From the NCBI RefSeq assembly GCF_014250685.1, contig NZ_JACFAJ010000006.1, positions 186,001-250,000 on the forward strand: DNA of 64,000 nucleotides, read 5' to 3'. How positions within the stretch are numbered: the first letter of the stretch is position 1; each line of letters starts with the position of its first letter. Below, one piece after another: positions 6,838 to 16,275 of this stretch. The stretch comes from Cetobacterium sp. 2A. GTDB lineage: Bacteria; Fusobacteriota; Fusobacteriia; Fusobacteriales; Fusobacteriaceae. The translations under genes and the position numbers were made by a program. The notes below the pieces were generated by a model. That model was not told the DNA's origin, searched no databases, and saw only the letters and a program-made list of their open reading frames with translations.

Positions 6838-8910
6838 CTATTTTTGTCCAGGGTATTTAATTCTAACATGGTGTATCCCCATCAGTACCTTGGTAAATGT
6901 TTTTATTATTATTTCTATCTCTTTAAAAGTTAAATCAGCTTCTGAAAGTTGATTATCTTCGACTTTGGCATTTATAATTTTTCTTATCATACTTTCAATT
7001 GTCACAGGAGTTTTCTCATCTATCGATCTAACAGCTGCCTCAATCGAATCTGCTAACATTATTATTGCCGATTCTTTGCTCTTTGGTTTAGGACCATTAT
7101 ATCTAAAATCTTCTTCTCTTACACTTGAATCTAATTGCTTAGCTTTATTATAAAAATATGCTAGCATAGTAGTTCCTTGATGCTCATACATTATATCTCT
7201 TATTTCCTTTGGTATCTTATATTCTTTAGCTAATTCAGCTCCATCTTTTGTATGGGATGTAATTATAAGACCACTTAAAAATGGTGAGATTTTTCCATGA
7301 GGATTTTCTCCACCCTCTTGATTCTCGACATAAAATCTAGGTCTTTTTACTTTTCCTATATCATGATAATAAGATGCTACTCTTGCAAGTACCGAGTCAG
7401 CCCCTATGGCCTCTGCTGCTGATTCTGAAAGAGTCGCTACCATCATTGAGTGATGGAATGTTCCGGGAGCCTTAACAGATAAAGTCTTCAATAAAGGATG
7501 TGATAAATCTCCAAGTTCTAATAACTTAAATATCGTTAAAAGATTGAAGCTTCTTTCAAAATATGGTAGAACTGCTATCGTTAACATTCCGGATATCAAT
7601 CCTGACAATATTAATTCTCCAGCTTTAAGAGCTATTACAGTTCCTTCAAAACCTAAAAAGTAACTTATTAAAACAAATACAAAAAACTTTAATACTGCAA
7701 GTTTCAATCCTACATTTATAAGTTCTGCTCTTGTAGCAACTCTCTTTACTAAATATCCACCTATAACCAATGATAATATATACATTGTAAAGTATAATAG
7801 ATCATAATCAAGAAGTGGCAACAGATAAGCTAATGAAAATAGCCCAATTAAAACTGCATAACTAACATTCATAAGTATACTCAGTAAAAAAATAACCATA
7901 TCAAAAGGAATCATATAAGCATAATCTATATTTATAAATCTAAATATCAGAAAGGTAACTACAATTATTAAAAAAGTACTTCTATAATAATTCTTATTTA
8001 ATATATATTTATTGACGACATTTGCAAATAGTGGATAAAAAATTATAGAAATTATTATTAAGTACATTAAATTTGCAAATAACATTATTATATTTTTTTT
8101 GTAAGAGTATACTCCAACAGCTTCTAACATACTAACTTTTTTTTCTGTTAATATCTCACCTTTTTTGGCCAAAATATTTCCAGCTTTTATCTCTACAAGT
8201 TGATTTCCAACTTGAGATACTTTTTCTTGAATTGCATTTTTAGTTTTTTCTTCATCATATATGTAGTTTGCAGTTAAAAATATATTTATTATACTCTTAT
8301 CTAGTGTTGAAAGTTCTTCGACTTTCTTATCTAGAGGTGGCTTTATTGAAATAACACCATTTTCTTGGACTATCCCATTACCGTAAATCTCTTCTACTAA
8401 ATTTCTTAATTTGTTTCTTTTTTCCATTAAATCCTTATGACTAAGCTTTAGTAAAGAATCGACTGTTGTCTGCGGAACCTTTCTTCCTATTATTCTTTCT
8501 ATCACTCTAGGATCAAAATTTCTTCTTTTTTCTTTTTGTAAAGCAATAATTTGATTAAAAAAATCGTCTAATCCTTCAAGATATATTTTTCCAGCTTCAG
8601 GGACATAGATATATTCTTTCTCTGAATTTAGAACCATATCCTGGATAATACCCTCTCTTTTATGCCTATCATTGTATACAGTGCTTTTCGGTGAATATAT
8701 ATCGTTTACTACTACATCTCCAACACTATATGTATTACTTTTTGATAAATAAGAAAATTTAGAGCTAAGCGGAATAAGTATCAGAATAAGCATCAGATAA
8801 AGAATTTTTTCCTTTAAATGATATTCTTTTGTATATATTTCTGCGTCATCTTTATTTTTCTTATCTAATTTAAAAGAAATACTGAATCCAAAAATTTCAA
8901 TTTTTTTCAT
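6838..8910 (-). CDS. pgpH: PgpH-like 7TM-HD cyclic-di-AMP phosphodiesterase
   Basis: A 690-residue membrane protein of the 7TMR-HD family. One N-terminal helix (about 35-55) leads into a long extracytoplasmic domain. Seven membrane segments follow between about 270 and 465, then a cytoplasmic HD domain. The HD motif residues are clear in PGTFHHSMMVATLSESAAEA, SYYHDIGK, HGKISPFLSGLIITSHTKDG and YEHQGTT. PgpH of Listeria and Bacillus hydrolyses c-di-AMP, and YqfF is the Bacillus homologue. GGAGG precedes the ATG. No diadenylate cyclase is in the window, so c-di-AMP specificity is by homology. Confidence 0.9.
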   Translation of the reverse strand: MKKIEIFGFSISFKLDKKNKDDAEIYTKEYHLKEKILYLMLILILIPLSSKFSYLSKSNTYSVGDVVVNDIYSPKSTVYNDRHKREGIIQDMVLNSEKEYIYVPEAGKIYLEGLDDFFNQIIALQKEKRRNFDPRVIERIIGRKVPQTTVDSLLKLSHKDLMEKRNKLRNLVEEIYGNGIVQENGVISIKPPLDKKVEELSTLDKSIINIFLTANYIYDEEKTKNAIQEKVSQVGNQLVEIKAGNILAKKGEILTEKKVSMLEAVGVYSYKKNIIMLFANLMYLIIISIIFYPLFANVVNKYILNKNYYRSTFLIIVVTFLIFRFINIDYAYMIPFDMVIFLLSILMNVSYAVLIGLFSLAYLLPLLDYDLLYFTMYILSLVIGGYLVKRVATRAELINVGLKLAVLKFFVFVLISYFLGFEGTVIALKAGELILSGLISGMLTIAVLPYFERSFNLLTIFKLLELGDLSHPLLKTLSVKAPGTFHHSMMVATLSESAAEAIGADSVLARVASYYHDIGKVKRPRFYVENQEGGENPHGKISPFLSGLIITSHTKDGAELAKEYKIPKEIRDIMYEHQGTTMLAYFYNKAKQLDSSVREEDFRYNGPKPKSKESAIIMLADSIEAAVRSIDEKTPVTIESMIRKIINAKVEDNQLSEADLTFKEIEIIIKTFTKVLMGIHHVRIKYPGQK

Positions 8911-8915
8911 TCTAG

Positions 8916-11390
8916 TTATTCCTCCATTTTAGTTACGATATCCTTTAGCACAGAGTTTCTATCAACCACCTTTATATTTTTTGTTGGAATGGCGTCAATA
9001 AAATATTTTCCATATTTTTTATTGATAACTCTAGTATCTAAAATTGTAACTATCCCCTTATCACTTTTACTTCTTATCAATCTTCCTATTCCCTGTTTAA
9101 ATTTTATTACAGATTCTGGAATTTGATACTCTATAAAAGCATTTTTATTTTGAGCTGTAAAACTTTCTATTATAGCTTCTGTAACTGGATCACTAGGAAC
9201 TTTAAATGGTAATTTAATTATTATTACAGAACTCAGTTGGTCACCTTTTATATCTACACCTTCCCAGAAAGAATCAGTTCCAAATAAAACTGGATTTTTT
9301 CCACTTTTATACATAGACACTAACTGTGTCCTAGGAACCATCCCTTGTATATAAAGTTCCATTCCCTTTTCCTCTAATTCATCTTTCATCATATAGTACA
9401 TATAATTTAGAGCCGAATACGAGGTAAATAAAATAAATGTCTTTCCTTGAGATTTCAAAATTAATTCTAAAATAAAACCTTTTATTTCGTCCATAAAGTT
9501 TTTAGAACTAGGGTCTGGTATGTCTTGTGGAAGATATACTGTCATCTGTTTATCATAATCAAACGGCGAATGTATAACCTGCTCTAAAGTTTTTTCTTGT
9601 AACCCAATACTATCCTTAAAATATTCAAAGCTTTTTCCAACTGCTATTGTAGCTGATGTGAAAACCATTTGATTTAAATTACTATATAAATTCTTTTGTA
9701 ATTCATTATCTATTTTAAGTGGGGTTGCCACTAATTTAGAATTACTTTTTTTCCCATTTACTTCCAACCAATATATAAACTTTTCATCATCTAAAGAGTT
9801 TATAAATTTAAAATTCTCTAAAAAACTTTCAAGTCTATCTATATATCTTATGAAATCATTTATAAAACCTTCTTTATCTTCTAAATCTTTTATTATTTTT
9901 ATTATATTTCTAATTTTTTTTATGTATGAGTTAAACTCTAAAATCAAATTTTCTTTGTTATCTTCTATTATTCCATTAAACGGTGTATGCTTTAACTCCT
10001 CTTTTCTGAGTCTAAAACTAATACTTCCCATCTGTCCTTTAGAGTAATATTCTATTAAACTATTGAAATAATTTCTTCCTTCTGTAACAAGATTTTTATG
10101 TCTAATTTTTATATCATCTTGTAACTCTTTTTCAACAGAACTCTTTTTATCGTAACTCTGCCCCTTTAAATAATTGATAAGAATATCTAAACTTCCGAGT
10201 CCCTTTCTCTTACTTTTACTATCTACGGCATATATTTGATTCATTATTTTGTTAAATCCATACTTTGATACTTCATAAGAAAAATAGTCCCTTGCAACTT
10301 TTTCAACATTGTGTGCTTCATCAAAAATAGCTAGTGCATATTCTGGTAAAATTGAATACTCTGTATTGAACCCTATCTCTTTTCTTATTGCTAAATCTGA
10401 AAAATACATATGATGGTTAGTTATTAGTATATCAGCTTTTTTCTTCTCATCTCTAGCTTTTAAAAAGAAACATTCATTTTTATATGCACATTTATTTCCG
10501 GCGCACATATCAGTTTCACTTTGAAAGTGTTCCCATACATTTGAATCAACTTCAAAAGTTAACTCAGCCTTATCTCCACTCTCCGTTCTTCCACCCCATT
10601 TCAATATAGCTTGTATTTGATTTTTTTGATCTAAACTGTATTCTTGTAAGTCTATAGTTTCACCTAGAGCAATATTATTTATTTTTCTATTACACAAATA
10701 ATTTCCACGGCCCTTTACTAAAACATACTTAAAATCTCCCTGTATTACCTTTTGAGCAATTGGAATATCTTTGTTTAAAAGTTGTTCTTGTAGATTAATA
10801 GTATTCGTAGATATAACAACTCTTTTTTTATTTTTTATAGCCCATTCTATTGCTGGTATCAAGTAAGCCAAAGTTTTTCCTGTCCCTGTTCCTGCCTCAA
10901 CAATAACTTTTGTTTCACTATTCAATCCTTTTTCAATAACTTTCGCCATTTCTAACTGTTCATTTCTATATTCAAATTCAGAAAAAGTAGTAGATAACAG
11001 TCCTGTTTTTTCAAAATAAGGAGCTATATCTATTTTTATATTTTTATCTTGAATTAACTCAACAACTACGTAGATATCATCCACTTTATTATTTATTATA
11101 TATGAAGCTCCTAACATTTTATCTGCATATACAGATGCTATTTCTATATCTGCATCTGATGGGAACAAATAACCTGATGGATGATTGTGAATAATTATCT
11201 CACCTTTTTTCATTCCTTTTAAAATAGCTGGAACTGATCCTTTATTTCCTCTGGCTAATACAGTTACTGTTTCAACAATTCCATCTTCATTTGGAATCCC
11301 TCTGAAAAAAACTTCATTGCCGTCAACTTCTTCTATCTTTTCACGCATTGTAGCTATAGCTTCTAAAGATATTTTTTCTTCTATGTTCAT
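8916..11390 (-). CDS. JAMM/MPN domain fused to a DinG/XPD-family helicase
   Basis: A fusion protein of about 824 residues. Residues 1-115 form a RadC-like JAMM domain with the metal motif HNHPSGYLFPSDAD (His68, His70, Ser78, Asp81). The rest is an iron-sulfur superfamily 2 helicase related to DinG: Walker A EAGTGTGKT near 166-173, Fe-S cysteines in YLCNRK and CAGNKCAYKNEC, the FDEAHNVEK box, and a C-terminal GIGRLIRS motif VI. An internal ATG at 11390 follows AAAGGGAAG and is preferred over the ATG at 11405, which has no ribosome site. It is the first gene of the operon ending in the lipase gene. DinG helicases unwind DNA and R-loops; what the JAMM domain cleaves is unknown. Confidence 0.9.
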   Translation of the reverse strand: MNIEEKISLEAIATMREKIEEVDGNEVFFRGIPNEDGIVETVTVLARGNKGSVPAILKGMKKGEIIIHNHPSGYLFPSDADIEIASVYADKMLGASYIINNKVDDIYVVVELIQDKNIKIDIAPYFEKTGLLSTTFSEFEYRNEQLEMAKVIEKGLNSETKVIVEAGTGTGKTLAYLIPAIEWAIKNKKRVVISTNTINLQEQLLNKDIPIAQKVIQGDFKYVLVKGRGNYLCNRKINNIALGETIDLQEYSLDQKNQIQAILKWGGRTESGDKAELTFEVDSNVWEHFQSETDMCAGNKCAYKNECFFLKARDEKKKADILITNHHMYFSDLAIRKEIGFNTEYSILPEYALAIFDEAHNVEKVARDYFSYEVSKYGFNKIMNQIYAVDSKSKRKGLGSLDILINYLKGQSYDKKSSVEKELQDDIKIRHKNLVTEGRNYFNSLIEYYSKGQMGSISFRLRKEELKHTPFNGIIEDNKENLILEFNSYIKKIRNIIKIIKDLEDKEGFINDFIRYIDRLESFLENFKFINSLDDEKFIYWLEVNGKKSNSKLVATPLKIDNELQKNLYSNLNQMVFTSATIAVGKSFEYFKDSIGLQEKTLEQVIHSPFDYDKQMTVYLPQDIPDPSSKNFMDEIKGFILELILKSQGKTFILFTSYSALNYMYYMMKDELEEKGMELYIQGMVPRTQLVSMYKSGKNPVLFGTDSFWEGVDIKGDQLSSVIIIKLPFKVPSDPVTEAIIESFTAQNKNAFIEYQIPESVIKFKQGIGRLIRSKSDKGIVTILDTRVINKKYGKYFIDAIPTKNIKVVDRNSVLKDIVTKMEE

Positions 11391-11529
11391 TTTCTTCCCT
11401 TTCATTCACAATAGATTCTCATACTAAATATAATAACCTTTTTTTGATAAAATATGAATTCTTTTTTATTTTATCTTCTTTTTTTTTAAAATATATGTTA
11501 AAATATTTATGGTCCATTGTGCATATTTA

Positions 11530-11598
11530 TTTGTGTCTCTTTTGATGCTTACCTGTCAAATTAAATACTTTTGTCATCAAGACTTTTGTTGACACAAA
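11530..11598. repeat. Imperfect inverted repeat upstream of rpsT
   Basis: An outer arm of 8 bases (11530-11537 with 11591-11598) and an inner arm of 6 bases (11542-11547 with 11575-11580) face each other across a 27-base centre. The right outer arm overlaps the -35 box of the rpsT promoter. It could be an operator, or a hairpin in transcripts coming from further upstream. Confidence 0.5.
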
Positions 11599-11617
11599 CC
11601 ATTATTTATGTTAAAAT
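11589..11617 (+). promoter_or_regulatory. Promoter of rpsT
   Basis: Consensus TTGACA (11589-11594), a 17-base spacer, and TAAAAT (11612-11617), followed after a short leader by GAGGAGG at 11641. This is a strong promoter as expected for a ribosomal protein. Confidence 0.85.
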
Positions 11618-11655
11618 TTTATGAGATTTTTATTTAATTCGAGGAGGTTTTTAAT

Positions 11656-11916
11656 TTGGCACACTCAAAATCAGCTAAAAAGAGAATACTAGTAGCAGAG
11701 AGAAATAGAGAAAGAAATCAGGCGGTTAAGTCTAGAGTTAAAACTATGTCTAAAAAAGTTTTAGCAACAGTTGAAACTAAAGATATAGATGCAGCAAACG
11801 CTGCTTTATCAATAGCTTACAAAGAACTTGACAAAGCAGTTAGTAAAGGAGTTCTTAAGAAGAACACAGCTTCTAGAAAGAAAGCTAGACTTGCTGCAAA
11901 AGTTATCGCTCTGTAA
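11656..11916 (+). CDS. rpsT: Small ribosomal subunit protein bS20
   Basis: An 86-residue, strongly basic helical protein that binds 16S rRNA. The N-terminus AHSKSAKKRI and the C-terminal KKNTASRKKARLA segment are diagnostic for S20. The start codon is TTG, nine bases after GAGGAGG; no ATG or GTG fits. E. coli rpsT also uses a non-AUG (UUG) start tied to S20 autoregulation, so the rare codon may be functional here too. The gene is monocistronic, between its own promoter and terminator. Confidence 0.97.
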   Translation: MAHSKSAKKRILVAERNRERNQAVKSRVKTMSKKVLATVETKDIDAANAALSIAYKELDKAVSKGVLKKNTASRKKARLAAKVIAL

Positions 11917-11939
11917 TTAATTTCTGTTATTATAGATTG

Positions 11940-11963
11940 AGGAGGTTTTTAACCTCCTTTTTC
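11940..11963 (+). terminator. Terminator of rpsT
   Basis: The arms at 11940-11947 and 11951-11958 form an eight-base-pair GC-rich stem with a 3-base loop, running into a T tract. Confidence 0.85.
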
Positions 11964-12009
11964 TATTTGTGTTTAAAATTCAATCTATGCCTTAGGATGG
12001 TGATATTAA

Positions 12010-12516
12010 ATGATAAAACTTATTGTTCTTGATGTAGACGGTACTTTAACCGATGGAAAACTTTATATTGATAATTTAGGAAATGAAATGAAAGCTTTTA
12101 ATGTAAAAGATGGTTTAGCAATTTCACAATCGATAAAATATGGAATTGACGTTGCTATAATTACAGGTAAAGTTTCTAATATAGTAGAAAAGAGATGCAA
12201 AGATTTAGGAATTAAAGAGATTAGACAAGGAATTAAAGATAAAGTTTTTGAATTAGAATCTATTTTAAAAAAATATTCTTTAACTTATGATAATGTAGCC
12301 TTCATGGGCGATGATCTTTTAGATTTAAAAGTTATGAAACTTTGTGGGCTTTGCGGTGCACCTAAAGATTCAGCTCGTGAAGTTTTAGCTATCTCAAACT
12401 TTGTTTCTACAAAAAATGGTGGTGAAGGAGCTGTTCGAGAGTTTATTGAACAAATTTTAAAAGAAAAAGGAATTTGGGGAAAAATTGTCGAAAACTTTGA
12501 AACTACAGCACAATAA
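12010..12516 (+). CDS. kdsC: HAD phosphatase, KdsC-like (KDO 8-phosphate phosphatase)
   Basis: Removes phosphate from 3-deoxy-manno-octulosonate 8-phosphate in LPS inner-core synthesis. The 168-residue protein is a capless HAD enzyme: motif I LDVDGTLTDG with the nucleophile Asp, motif II ITGK, and motif IV MGDDLLDLKVM. The GLCGAPKDSAREV stretch and GGEGAVREFIEQIL tail are typical of KdsC. Its presence supports a Gram-negative envelope with KDO-containing LPS. Other KDO genes are outside the window. A related HAD phosphatase of other sugar phosphates is the main alternative. Confidence 0.88.
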   Translation: MIKLIVLDVDGTLTDGKLYIDNLGNEMKAFNVKDGLAISQSIKYGIDVAIITGKVSNIVEKRCKDLGIKEIRQGIKDKVFELESILKKYSLTYDNVAFMGDDLLDLKVMKLCGLCGAPKDSAREVLAISNFVSTKNGGEGAVREFIEQILKEKGIWGKIVENFETTAQ

Positions 12517-12544
12517 AAAGGGGACCAACTGGTCCCTTTTTTTA
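12516..12544. terminator. Bidirectional terminator between kdsC and adhE
   Basis: A GGGACCA/TGGTCCC stem flanked by A and T runs (arms about 12517-12527 and 12530-12540). It lies between two convergent genes. Confidence 0.85.
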
Positions 12545-15139
12545 TTTAACTTTTTGAAGTTCTAAATATTTTTGTGCTCCGTAATAAGCTCTTAAATACA
12601 TCTCTTTTAGCTCTGACATAAGAGGATATCTTGGATTCGCTCCAGTACATTGGTCATCAAATGCATCTTCAACCATTTTATCTAATTTTGATAAAAATTC
12701 AGTTTCTGAAATTCCATAATCTGCAATTGTTGGTTTGATTCCAATCTCTGCTTTTAGTTCATTTATCTTAGATCTTAATATTTTAACTTTTTCTTCTAAT
12801 GTTTCAGTCCCTTTAGTGAATCCTAAATAGTCTGCCATTTTAGCATATCTTTCTTTTGCGTTTGGATATTTATACTGAGAAAACCCTGCCATTTTAAGAG
12901 GTTTATCCGTTGCATTAAATCTTATTACTTCTTCTAGAAGTAAAGCATTTGCAACTCCATGTGGTATATGAAATGCAGCTCCTAACTTATGTGCCATAGA
13001 ATGACATATCCCTAAAAATGCATTTGAAAAGGCCATTCCAGCCATACACGACGCATTAGCCATCTTCTCTTTTGCTTTTTTAGCATGACTTCCACCCTTC
13101 ACCGATTCTGGTAAATATTTAAATGTTAGTCTTGTAGCTTCCAGTGCCAAAGGATTTGTATAATCTGAAGCCAGTATAGAAGCATATGCCTCTAATGCAT
13201 GTGTAGCTACATCTATTCCAGAAGAAGCAGTTAAACTTGCAGGCATCGACATCATAAGCTGAGAATCAACTATAGCCACGTCAGGTGTTAACTCATAATC
13301 AGCTAAAGGATATTTAATCCCTGTTTTATCATCAGTTATTACAGCAAACGGTGTTACTTCAGAACCTGTTCCTGCTGATGTTGCTATAGCCCAAAATTCA
13401 GCAAGTTCTCCCATTTTAGGGAACTGAACTATTCTTTTTCTAATATCCATAAATGTCATTGCTAAATCTTGGAAATCTACTTCCGGATGCTCATACATAA
13501 CCCACATAATTTTGGCAGCATCCATTGCTGACCCTCCACCTAGAGCTAGTATAACATCTGGTTTATAATTTCTCATTACATCTGCACCTTTTTCAACTAC
13601 TGATAGAGTCGGATCTGCTTGAACATCCGAGAATATTCTAAAGTCTACTCCCACATCCTCTAATATTGATGTAATATGATCTGTATATCCTAAAGAAGCT
13701 AATTGGCTGTCCGTTACTATTACTGCTCTTTTCTTTCCTTTTAATTCTTTTAAAGCTACAGGTAAACTTCCAAATTTAAAGTATACTTTTTCAGGAATTC
13801 TAAACCAAAGCATATTTTCTCTCCTCTTAGCAACAGTTTTTATGTTTATTAGATGTTTAACTCCAACATTTTCAGAAACTGCATTTCCACCCCATGAACC
13901 ACATCCAAGTGTTAAAGAAGGTGAAAGCTTAAAGTTAAATACGTCCCCTATAGCTCCTTGAGCAGCTGGCATATTTATTAACGTTCTTCCTGTTTTCATA
14001 AGTTTTCCAAATTCTTTAATATGATCTTCTGCTTCTAATTCATCTGCATATAAAACTGAAGTATGTCCCATTCCACCTAACTCTATTAATCTATCAGCTT
14101 TCATAAGAGACTCTTCAAAAGACTTAGTTTTATAAAGAGCTAGTACAGGTGATAATTTTTCGTGTGCAAACGGCTCTGATAATTCAACCGATTCAACCTC
14201 TCCAATCAAAACCTTTGTGTTTTCTGGAACTTCTACACCGGCCATCGCTGCAATTTTATAAGCTGATTGCCCCACTATATCTCCATTTAAATGTCCATCT
14301 ATCACTATAGTCTTTCTAACCTTATCTAGCTCTTCACCTTTTAAAATATATGCATTTCTTTTTATAAACTCTTTTTTTACTTCATTATAAATTTTATTAC
14401 TAGCTATTACAGATTGCTCCGAAGCACAAATTACCCCATTATCAAATGTCTTTGATAACAGTATAGAGTTTACTGCCATTTTTATATGAGCCGTATCATC
14501 AATTATAACAGGAGTATTTCCAGCACCTACACCTATAGCTGGAGTTCCCGATGAATATGCAGCCTTAACCATTCCAGGTCCACCCGTTGCCAATATTAAG
14601 TTAACAGATCTCATAAGTTCATTAGATCCTTCAACAGAAGGTTCTTCTATCCAAGATATTATATCTTTAGGTGCTCCAGCTGCAACTGCGGCATCTAAAA
14701 CGATTTTAGCAGCTGCTATTGTCGATTTTTTTGCTCTTGGATGTGGAGAAAAAATGATTCCATTTCTTGTTTTTAAAGAAATTAATGCTTTAAATATTGC
14801 TGTTGAAGTTGGATTAGTTGTTGGAACTATTCCAGCAATAACTCCAATTGGTTCAGCTATTTTTTCTATTCCGAAAGCATCATCTGATTCGATAGTTCCA
14901 CAAGTTTTCGTATCCTTATATGAATTATAAATATACTCCGAAGCAAAATGATTTTTTATCACTTTATCTTCTACTATTCCCATTCCTGTTTCTTCTACCG
15001 CCATTTTAGCTAATTTTATCCTAGCATTATTCGCAGCTAGAGAAGCTTCTTTAAATATTTTATCAACCTGTTCTTGACTAAATTTAGAGTATTCTTTTTG
15101 AGCATTTTTTACTTTGGCAACTAAAGTTTCTATGGACAT
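12542..15139 (-). CDS. adhE: Bifunctional acetaldehyde-CoA/alcohol dehydrogenase AdhE
   Basis: Converts acetyl-CoA to acetaldehyde and then to ethanol, regenerating NAD+ during fermentation. The 865-residue protein has an N-terminal aldehyde dehydrogenase half with the catalytic Cys in DNGVICASEQS. A linker follows, then a C-terminal iron-dependent alcohol dehydrogenase half with the cofactor motif ALGGGSAMDAAK and the metal-binding His residues in FLGICHSMAHKLGAAFHIPHGVANA. ATG 15139 lies nine bases after AGGAG; an upstream TTG at 15148 is too close to that site. It has its own promoter region and terminator and is probably redox regulated, though no clear Rex site is visible. AdhE enzymes form spirosome filaments in other bacteria. 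Confidence 0.97.
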   Translation of the reverse strand: MSIETLVAKVKNAQKEYSKFSQEQVDKIFKEASLAANNARIKLAKMAVEETGMGIVEDKVIKNHFASEYIYNSYKDTKTCGTIESDDAFGIEKIAEPIGVIAGIVPTTNPTSTAIFKALISLKTRNGIIFSPHPRAKKSTIAAAKIVLDAAVAAGAPKDIISWIEEPSVEGSNELMRSVNLILATGGPGMVKAAYSSGTPAIGVGAGNTPVIIDDTAHIKMAVNSILLSKTFDNGVICASEQSVIASNKIYNEVKKEFIKRNAYILKGEELDKVRKTIVIDGHLNGDIVGQSAYKIAAMAGVEVPENTKVLIGEVESVELSEPFAHEKLSPVLALYKTKSFEESLMKADRLIELGGMGHTSVLYADELEAEDHIKEFGKLMKTGRTLINMPAAQGAIGDVFNFKLSPSLTLGCGSWGGNAVSENVGVKHLINIKTVAKRRENMLWFRIPEKVYFKFGSLPVALKELKGKKRAVIVTDSQLASLGYTDHITSILEDVGVDFRIFSDVQADPTLSVVEKGADVMRNYKPDVILALGGGSAMDAAKIMWVMYEHPEVDFQDLAMTFMDIRKRIVQFPKMGELAEFWAIATSAGTGSEVTPFAVITDDKTGIKYPLADYELTPDVAIVDSQLMMSMPASLTASSGIDVATHALEAYASILASDYTNPLALEATRLTFKYLPESVKGGSHAKKAKEKMANASCMAGMAFSNAFLGICHSMAHKLGAAFHIPHGVANALLLEEVIRFNATDKPLKMAGFSQYKYPNAKERYAKMADYLGFTKGTETLEEKVKILRSKINELKAEIGIKPTIADYGISETEFLSKLDKMVEDAFDDQCTGANPRYPLMSELKEMYLRAYYGAQKYLELQKVK

Positions 15140-15241
15140 ATAAATCAACTCCTATATATTTAAATTATTTTATTGGCTTTAATAATCATTTTCTTAGGGT
15201 TAGTTTACATTCCATTTAAAAAAAACTCAAAAATTTTTTTG

Positions 15242-15269
15242 CTTATATTTTGAATTTTTGACCAGTCAA
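15242..15269 (-). promoter_or_regulatory. Candidate promoter of adhE
   Basis: On the minus strand, TTGACT (15264-15269) and TATAAG (15242-15247) with a 16-base spacer, giving a leader of about 95 bases. The -35 box lies in a TTGAC-TG-GTCAA inverted repeat. Confidence 0.45.
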
Positions 15270-15279
15270 TTTTTGACCA
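15253..15279. repeat. Tandem 12-base direct repeat in the adhE promoter region
   Basis: AATTTTTGACCA occurs at 15253-15264 and again at 15268-15279, a 15-base period, overlapping the candidate -35 box. It is a possible regulator binding site. Confidence 0.5.
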
Positions 15280-15291
15280 TTTAATTTTTTT

Positions 15292-16275
15292 CTAAAATTC
15301 TAGTATTATTTTTTCTATCTCAACAGCATCTGGCATATGTCCACTTTTGATATTGAACTCAGAATATATAAGCTTTTTTATCATCTCTTTTAAAAATTCT
15401 TCATCATATAGTTCAAGTAACTTTATTTTTAAAAACAGAGGATATTCTTTCACATAATCCCCTCTTTCTTTTTTAAAATACTTTTTAATCCCCTCATAAA
15501 TATTTTCTTTAAAATACTTATAAGACATGCTTCTTTTTATATTCCCTCTTTTTTCTAAAAGTTTTAATTTTAATATAATATTCATTTCATCACTTATCAT
15601 ATAGAGAAAACTCATATATTCTTTCTCTTCTCTTAAATAATTAATGAGATTAATCTTTTCTTTATTTTCTATAAAATTATCAATCAAATTTTTCAAGTTA
15701 AATTCATTACTTACAGATAATATTGGTAATATTTTTTCAAGGGAAAATGGTTCTCCATTTAAAAAATTCTTAACTTTTTCCACTTCCTGTTTAATTGTAT
15801 AAAAATCTTCTCCAATAATTTCACAAATTTTTTCAGCATCATATTCGGAAATTTTAAGTTCTTTTTCTACAAAAAATATCATTCCTTTTTTTTCATTTTC
15901 TTTTCTGGCCGTCACTAGCTTTGCTACTTTTTCTATATTTGAAAACATTTTAGTTGTTGGTTTATTAGTAGCTTTTCCAAAAGAATTTAAAAACTCTTCA
16001 TAGACTATTACTACTTCTTTTTGACTCAAATCATACTCTTCCAAATATCCTATAAATTTATCTAATTTTTTTAATGACTCAGATCTTTTTAGTATTATAA
16101 GTTCCTTTGGTGAAAACATAGAGTTTGTCGAAATACTTCCTAAAAAATCAGTTTCCTCTCCTAGAGATGCATCATATATTTTTTCAGGTATATTTAAATT
16201 TTTACTTTTTATCTCTTTTATTAATTCCTGATACCTCATCTGTAAAGGTGTGTCACCATGTAAAAAATAAATCAT
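15292..16275 (-). CDS. holA: DNA polymerase III delta subunit
   Basis: The clamp-loader subunit that opens the beta clamp. The 327-residue protein begins MIYFLHGDTPLQMRY, matching the N-terminal FLYGE-like strand of HolA. It has the expected low-similarity three-domain layout without Walker motifs (residues 1-140 and 140-210 AAA-like, then a helical collar domain). The start overlaps the upstream permease gene by ATGA, and AGGAGAG lies upstream. Similarity within HolA is weak, so the call rests on N-terminal motif, size and fold pattern. Confidence 0.8.
   Translation of the reverse strand: MIYFLHGDTPLQMRYQELIKEIKSKNLNIPEKIYDASLGEETDFLGSISTNSMFSPKELIILKRSESLKKLDKFIGYLEEYDLSQKEVVIVYEEFLNSFGKATNKPTTKMFSNIEKVAKLVTARKENEKKGMIFFVEKELKISEYDAEKICEIIGEDFYTIKQEVEKVKNFLNGEPFSLEKILPILSVSNEFNLKNLIDNFIENKEKINLINYLREEKEYMSFLYMISDEMNIILKLKLLEKRGNIKRSMSYKYFKENIYEGIKKYFKKERGDYVKEYPLFLKIKLLELYDEEFLKEMIKKLIYSEFNIKSGHMPDAVEIEKIILEF

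Noticed and set aside
15140-15291. Rex operator upstream of adhE
   Set aside because: No TTGTGA/TCACAA or TTGTTAA/TTAACAA palindrome is present; only the TTGACCA-type repeat is visible.
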